A stretch of DNA of 8,306 bases, from assembly GCA_030042915.1 (NCBI GenBank), contig JASHYS010000040.1, positions 1-8,306 of the forward strand. The letters run 5' to 3'. This document shows positions 6,457 to 8,306 of this stretch, one piece after another. The first letter of the stretch is position 1. Each line of letters begins with the position of its first letter. A program made the translations under genes and the position numbers. This DNA is from Acidobacteriaceae bacterium. Lineage in GTDB: Bacteria > Acidobacteriota > Terriglobia > Terriglobales > Acidobacteriaceae. The notes below the pieces were generated by a model, which worked only from the letters and a program-made list of their open reading frames with translations, was not told the origin of the DNA and ran no database searches.

Positions 6457-8306
6457 ATGGCCGCGCGCAAGCTCTCGTGCCCGCACGACAACGCCCGTTT
6501 CACCGAGCGGGAAGCGGCGCGCCTGTGTGTTCAGTGCGGCGAGCCCTACCTTCCGCGGTCTTGCCGGATTGTCCGCTGCTCGAACTGCGGGGCGGAATCC
6601 ATGGATGGCGTGCGATCGTGCCTTTGCGTCAACCCGCGCTCGCAAGTTTCCGGCTACCGCTGCCCAAGTTGCTTGCATGAGAGCGGATCGGAGATGCTCG
6701 ATGCGCCGCTGGCGTGTCCCTATTGCTTCACGGCGATCGAAAGCGCCGATGCTGCACCGGCGAAGCCTGTTCCTCGCAAAGTAATTCCTGCGATCGTTTC
6801 TGTGCCCAAGGCCGCTCCGCCGCAGGAGGCGGCCCCGAAGATTTCCGCTCCCCAAGCGGTTCCGCCGCAGGAGCCGGCCTTGCAAGCCGCCGCTCTGAAA
6901 GTACCTGAGCCGACGGGACCGTCGCTGCAGGCATCCTCTCAACCATCCGCTCGTAATTTCAAACGCTTCATCCCCATCGCCGGAATCTTTCTGTGCGCGG
7001 CTGTTGCCGTGGCGGCGGCATACCAATATGGACCGGGCGTGGTTGAGCAAGTGCTGAAGTCACTCAGGAGCTCACCGAAGCTTGCAACCCCAAACAACCC
7101 TCCGCCCGGTCCTGAAAGCCGGCCCGTGGCCCAGAAACCGCACCCGGGTATACCGGCTCAAGCGGCGCCTGCTCCTCAGGCTGGGGAAGCTCCCGCTCAA
7201 TCCGCCCCGACAGCACAAACACAACCCTTCGAACCAGCCGGCCCGGCAGTTGGGCCGGCGCAAAGCCCCGCAGGAGGCAACTCACCGCGACCCGCCCCAA
7301 GCCAGCAGCCTTCGATCGCAGGCAGCCAGGCCAGTCAGCCGCCTCAGCCGGCTAATCCCGCCGCCGTTGTGAAGCCTCCGGTGATTGTTTCGTTCACCAC
7401 CTCGTCGCAAAGCATTGAGCGCGGCGCTTCGGCGACGCTTCACTGGAACGTGACGGGAGACAATCCCACGGTCACGCTGTTACCCGGCATCGGCGCGGTG
7501 CCTGCGGCCGGGTCCTGGGAGGTGAAACCGGTAACCACGCAGCAATTCACACTGACAGCCACAAACAACGACCAACCGATTCCCCAAATGAGGAGCATTG
7601 TGATTGTGGTTGTGCCGCCTCAGACGCCGAGAATCGACAGCTTTACGGCCGATGCGAGCGAGGTGCGGCTTGGCCAGACCCTTCTGTTGCGCTGGACGGT
7701 GAGCGGAGCCTCAGCGGTTCGTATCGATCCTGGAATCGGTCCGGTGAACTCATCCGGCGCTCTTGTGGTTCGTCCGCTCCGCGACACGGCGTACACCCTG
7801 AGCGCTTCCGGCCCGGGCGGCGCCACAAAAGGAACTGTGCCCATCAGCGTGTTGGCTGCGGCGCCGGCGCCTGCCGGGTTGCCGAATTATCCAACGCCGA
7901 GCCCCGCCAGCCCCAGCCCAACACCATTTTCGCGACTCCAAAAAGATCCCGGCGCGCTGCGGCTTCTTGCGCTCGTGCAGACTGCCGTGGGCGGCAAGAG
8001 CAATCTCGAAGCCATCCACGATTGGCAACGCATGGAGAGGGTCTCCTGGGACGTGAATGGCGGAACGACGTTCGAGAACACGACCTTTGTTGCGCCGGCC
8101 ACCATTCGCGTGGAATCGCAAGGAGGGAGCACGACCGTGGACTTCAGCGACGGTGAATCGGGCTGGACGTGGTCTTCAACGCGCCCCACGCGCAACAGTC
8201 TGCCCTCTTCGACCGCGACAAGCATGCCGTTCCGTTCGCTGCCTGAGCTCTTGCTCAGCGACGACGATCCCCAACGCAGTGTGACGCTGGCCGGCCCATC
8301 GACTCT
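6457..8306 (+). CDS. Zinc-ribbon, single-pass membrane protein with two Ig-like domains and LolA-like C-terminus (partial, runs off right edge)
   Basis: The frame runs open from ATG 6457 for 616 codons to the window edge. An in-frame ATG at 6436 would add seven residues. Neither start has a clear Shine-Dalgarno, so the choice is uncertain. Residues 1-90 hold eleven cysteines, mostly as CxxC or CxC pairs (C24/C27, C41/C44, C55/C57, C69/C72, C87/C90, with C8 and C36), indicating tandem zinc ribbons. A Pro/Ala-rich linker precedes one membrane helix at about 171-189, and a long Pro/Ala/Gln-rich spacer runs to about 308. Two homologous Ig-like beta domains follow at about 309-386 and 391-467. Both carry the pattern SFT-A/T-x-S ... 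L-x-W-x-V-x-G ... GIG-x-V ... YTLTA-like. From about residue 498, ALRLLALVQTAVGG and a downstream DFSDGESGWTW resemble the start of LolA-like lipoprotein-sorting domains. The predicted topology is zinc ribbons in the cytoplasm and Ig/LolA-like parts in the periplasm. It is transcribed away from the GTPase operon and may sense or signal across the envelope (inference). It could equally be an unrelated neighbour. Confidence 0.85.
   Translation, partial: MAARKLSCPHDNARFTEREAARLCVQCGEPYLPRSCRIVRCSNCGAESMDGVRSCLCVNPRSQVSGYRCPSCLHESGSEMLDAPLACPYCFTAIESADAAPAKPVPRKVIPAIVSVPKAAPPQEAAPKISAPQAVPPQEPALQAAALKVPEPTGPSLQASSQPSARNFKRFIPIAGIFLCAAVAVAAAYQYGPGVVEQVLKSLRSSPKLATPNNPPPGPESRPVAQKPHPGIPAQAAPAPQAGEAPAQSAPTAQTQPFEPAGPAVGPAQSPAGGNSPRPAPSQQPSIAGSQASQPPQPANPAAVVKPPVIVSFTTSSQSIERGASATLHWNVTGDNPTVTLLPGIGAVPAAGSWEVKPVTTQQFTLTATNNDQPIPQMRSIVIVVVPPQTPRIDSFTADASEVRLGQTLLLRWTVSGASAVRIDPGIGPVNSSGALVVRPLRDTAYTLSASGPGGATKGTVPISVLAAAPAPAGLPNYPTPSPASPSPTPFSRLQKDPGALRLLALVQTAVGGKSNLEAIHDWQRMERVSWDVNGGTTFENTTFVAPATIRVESQGGSTTVDFSDGESGWTWSSTRPTRNSLPSSTATSMPFRSLPELLLSDDDPQRSVTLAGPST
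7381..7857 (+). repeat. Tandem Ig-like domain repeat within the zinc-ribbon membrane protein
   Basis: Two consecutive segments (7381-7614 and 7627-7857) encode diverged copies of the same beta-sandwich unit of roughly 77 residues. Matching positions are VSFTTSSQSIERG versus DSFTADASEVRLG, TLHWNVTG versus LLRWTVSG, LLPGIGAV versus IDPGIGPV, and QFTLTATN versus AYTLSASG. The copies differ substantially, so this is an old domain duplication and not a recent tandem repeat. Confidence 0.75.

Noticed and set aside
6817..6873. Direct repeat CCGCCGCAGGAG at 6817-6828 and 6862-6873
   Set aside because: This is a 45-base periodicity inside a Pro/Ala-rich linker (PPQE motif) and reflects low-complexity coding sequence, not a mobile or regulatory repeat.
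6397..7050. Minus-strand open frame of 217 codons with Arg/Gly/Leu repeats
   Set aside because: It is antisense to the zinc-ribbon gene, and its repetitive look comes from the Pro/Ala-rich linker on the other strand.

Overview
The window (8306 bases, GC-rich, roughly 60% by eye) looks like chromosomal DNA of a soil-type bacterium. Acidobacteriota is my best guess. The basis is the GC-rich coding style, the paired Ig-like domains with the 'GIG-x-V' signature and the C-terminal LolA-like domain that starts near a 'VGG' motif, all of which I associate with proteins of that phylum. This is an inference; there is no rRNA or other marker gene here. The window is almost entirely coding, with four large reading frames and one divergent intergenic region.

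Layout. Three genes lie head to tail on the minus strand and read leftward. The first (6208 to 4550) is a TRAFAC-like GTPase with N-terminal zinc ribbons. After a 15-base gap comes the second (4534 to 1883), an 883-residue protein with a large mostly helical body and two C-terminal membrane helices. The third (1886 to beyond the left edge) overlaps it by 4 bases (ATGA) and is a polytopic membrane protein with a large, apparently extramembrane beta-rich domain. The tight spacing and overlap indicate one operon whose products act together. A divergent plus-strand gene (6457 to beyond the right edge) encodes a membrane protein with cytoplasmic zinc ribbons, one membrane helix, a Pro/Ala-rich linker, two Ig-like domains and the start of a LolA-like domain. 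The roughly 250-base region between the two transcription units holds a credible minus-strand promoter, a perfect 7-bp hairpin and a second inverted repeat.

Function. The GTPase has clear G1 (GPADVGKS), G3 (DLAGE) and G4 (TKVD) motifs and resembles the double-GTPase 2 type. That type is known from computationally predicted GTPase-centred bacterial conflict systems, in which it is paired with a large 'GTPase-associated protein 1' (GAP1) and often a third component. The operon fits that layout: nucleotide switch, large GTPase-associated partner and membrane effector or anchor. My working model is a membrane-attached GTPase-gated system, possibly antiphage or stress-responsive. The divergent zinc-ribbon/Ig protein is either a linked envelope component or an unrelated neighbour. 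Neither the biological role nor the family assignment of the second and third proteins can be proven from this sequence alone.
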